A stretch of DNA of 22,257 bases from an uncultured Bacilli bacterium (GTDB lineage: Bacteria > Bacillota_I > Bacilli_A > RF39 > UBA660). Below are positions 22,248 to 22,257 of this stretch, piece by piece (the first letter of the stretch is position 1; every line of letters begins with the position of its first letter). The translations under genes were made by a program, and so were the position numbers. A model generated the notes under the pieces. That model did no database searches. It saw only the letters and a list, made by a program, of their open reading frames with translations, and was not told the origin of the DNA. The stretch spans positions 1 to 22,257 of the forward strand of contig CANRCO010000005.1 in the NCBI GenBank assembly GCA_947629125.1, in the 5' to 3' direction.

Positions 22248-22257
22248 GAGCTTCGAC

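Noticed and set aside
1..22257. Mycoplasma-type code with TGA as Trp
   Set aside because: dpaA ends at TGA in an ATGA overlap with dpaB, and Trp positions in Ffh-era core genes and others use TGG; no frame needs TGA read-through.
1..22257. Transposase, integrase, insertion sequence, tRNA or rRNA genes
   Set aside because: None seen on either strand despite the accessory look of 1-3860.

Overview
The window comes from a very AT-rich, low-GC Gram-positive bacterium (Bacillota). TGA is a stop codon (dpaA ends in TGA inside an ATGA overlap with dpaB) and TGG encodes Trp, so this is not the mycoplasma code. Dipicolinate synthase genes dpaA/dpaB and a CotD-like coat protein suggest a lineage that can form spores. 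An uncultured gut Bacilli-type organism fits, but the sequence alone does not name a genus.

Layout. Positions 1-3860 are an accessory zone. It holds the 3' end of a surface-protein gene carrying what looks like a diversity-generating retroelement (DGR) variable region; a type III toxin-antitoxin locus (ToxI-like repeat RNA plus a twice-frameshifted toxN/abiQ); a HipA/CtkA-like kinase with a small overlapping partner; and a second, paralogous surface protein whose leader contains a run of nine Gs. Positions 3860-6920 hold a DUF6512-like membrane protein, ffh, a CotD-like coat protein and a Fic protein. Positions 7160-9605 hold a two-gene operon for an InlB-repeat/Big2 protein and a secreted protein of unknown function. 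A solitary TasA-like gene, a YitT-family membrane protein and an Mbeg1-like hydrolase follow. Positions 12591-18525 are a tandem array of eight TasA/SipW-type paralogs, giving nine with the solitary copy. They form three transcription units (1 + 6 + 1 genes), each with a TTGCTT-17-TA(T/A)AAT promoter and each ending in a hairpin terminator. The end of the window holds asnB (reverse strand), dpaAB, and a compact Fst-like type I toxin-antitoxin module.

How the parts relate. Three different means of varying the cell surface appear in one window: a DGR-type variable region, a possible poly-G translational switch, and a family of fibre-subunit paralogs showing signs of recombination. The TasA-like subunits share an N-terminal segment ending in a SipW-type cleavage motif, two conserved cysteines and a conserved C-terminal block, while their middles vary. 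This suggests interchangeable subunits of an extracellular fibre. The processing peptidase, the DGR reverse transcriptase and the DGR template repeat are not in the window. dpaAB and the CotD-like gene share a similar upstream element that may be a late-sporulation sigma promoter.
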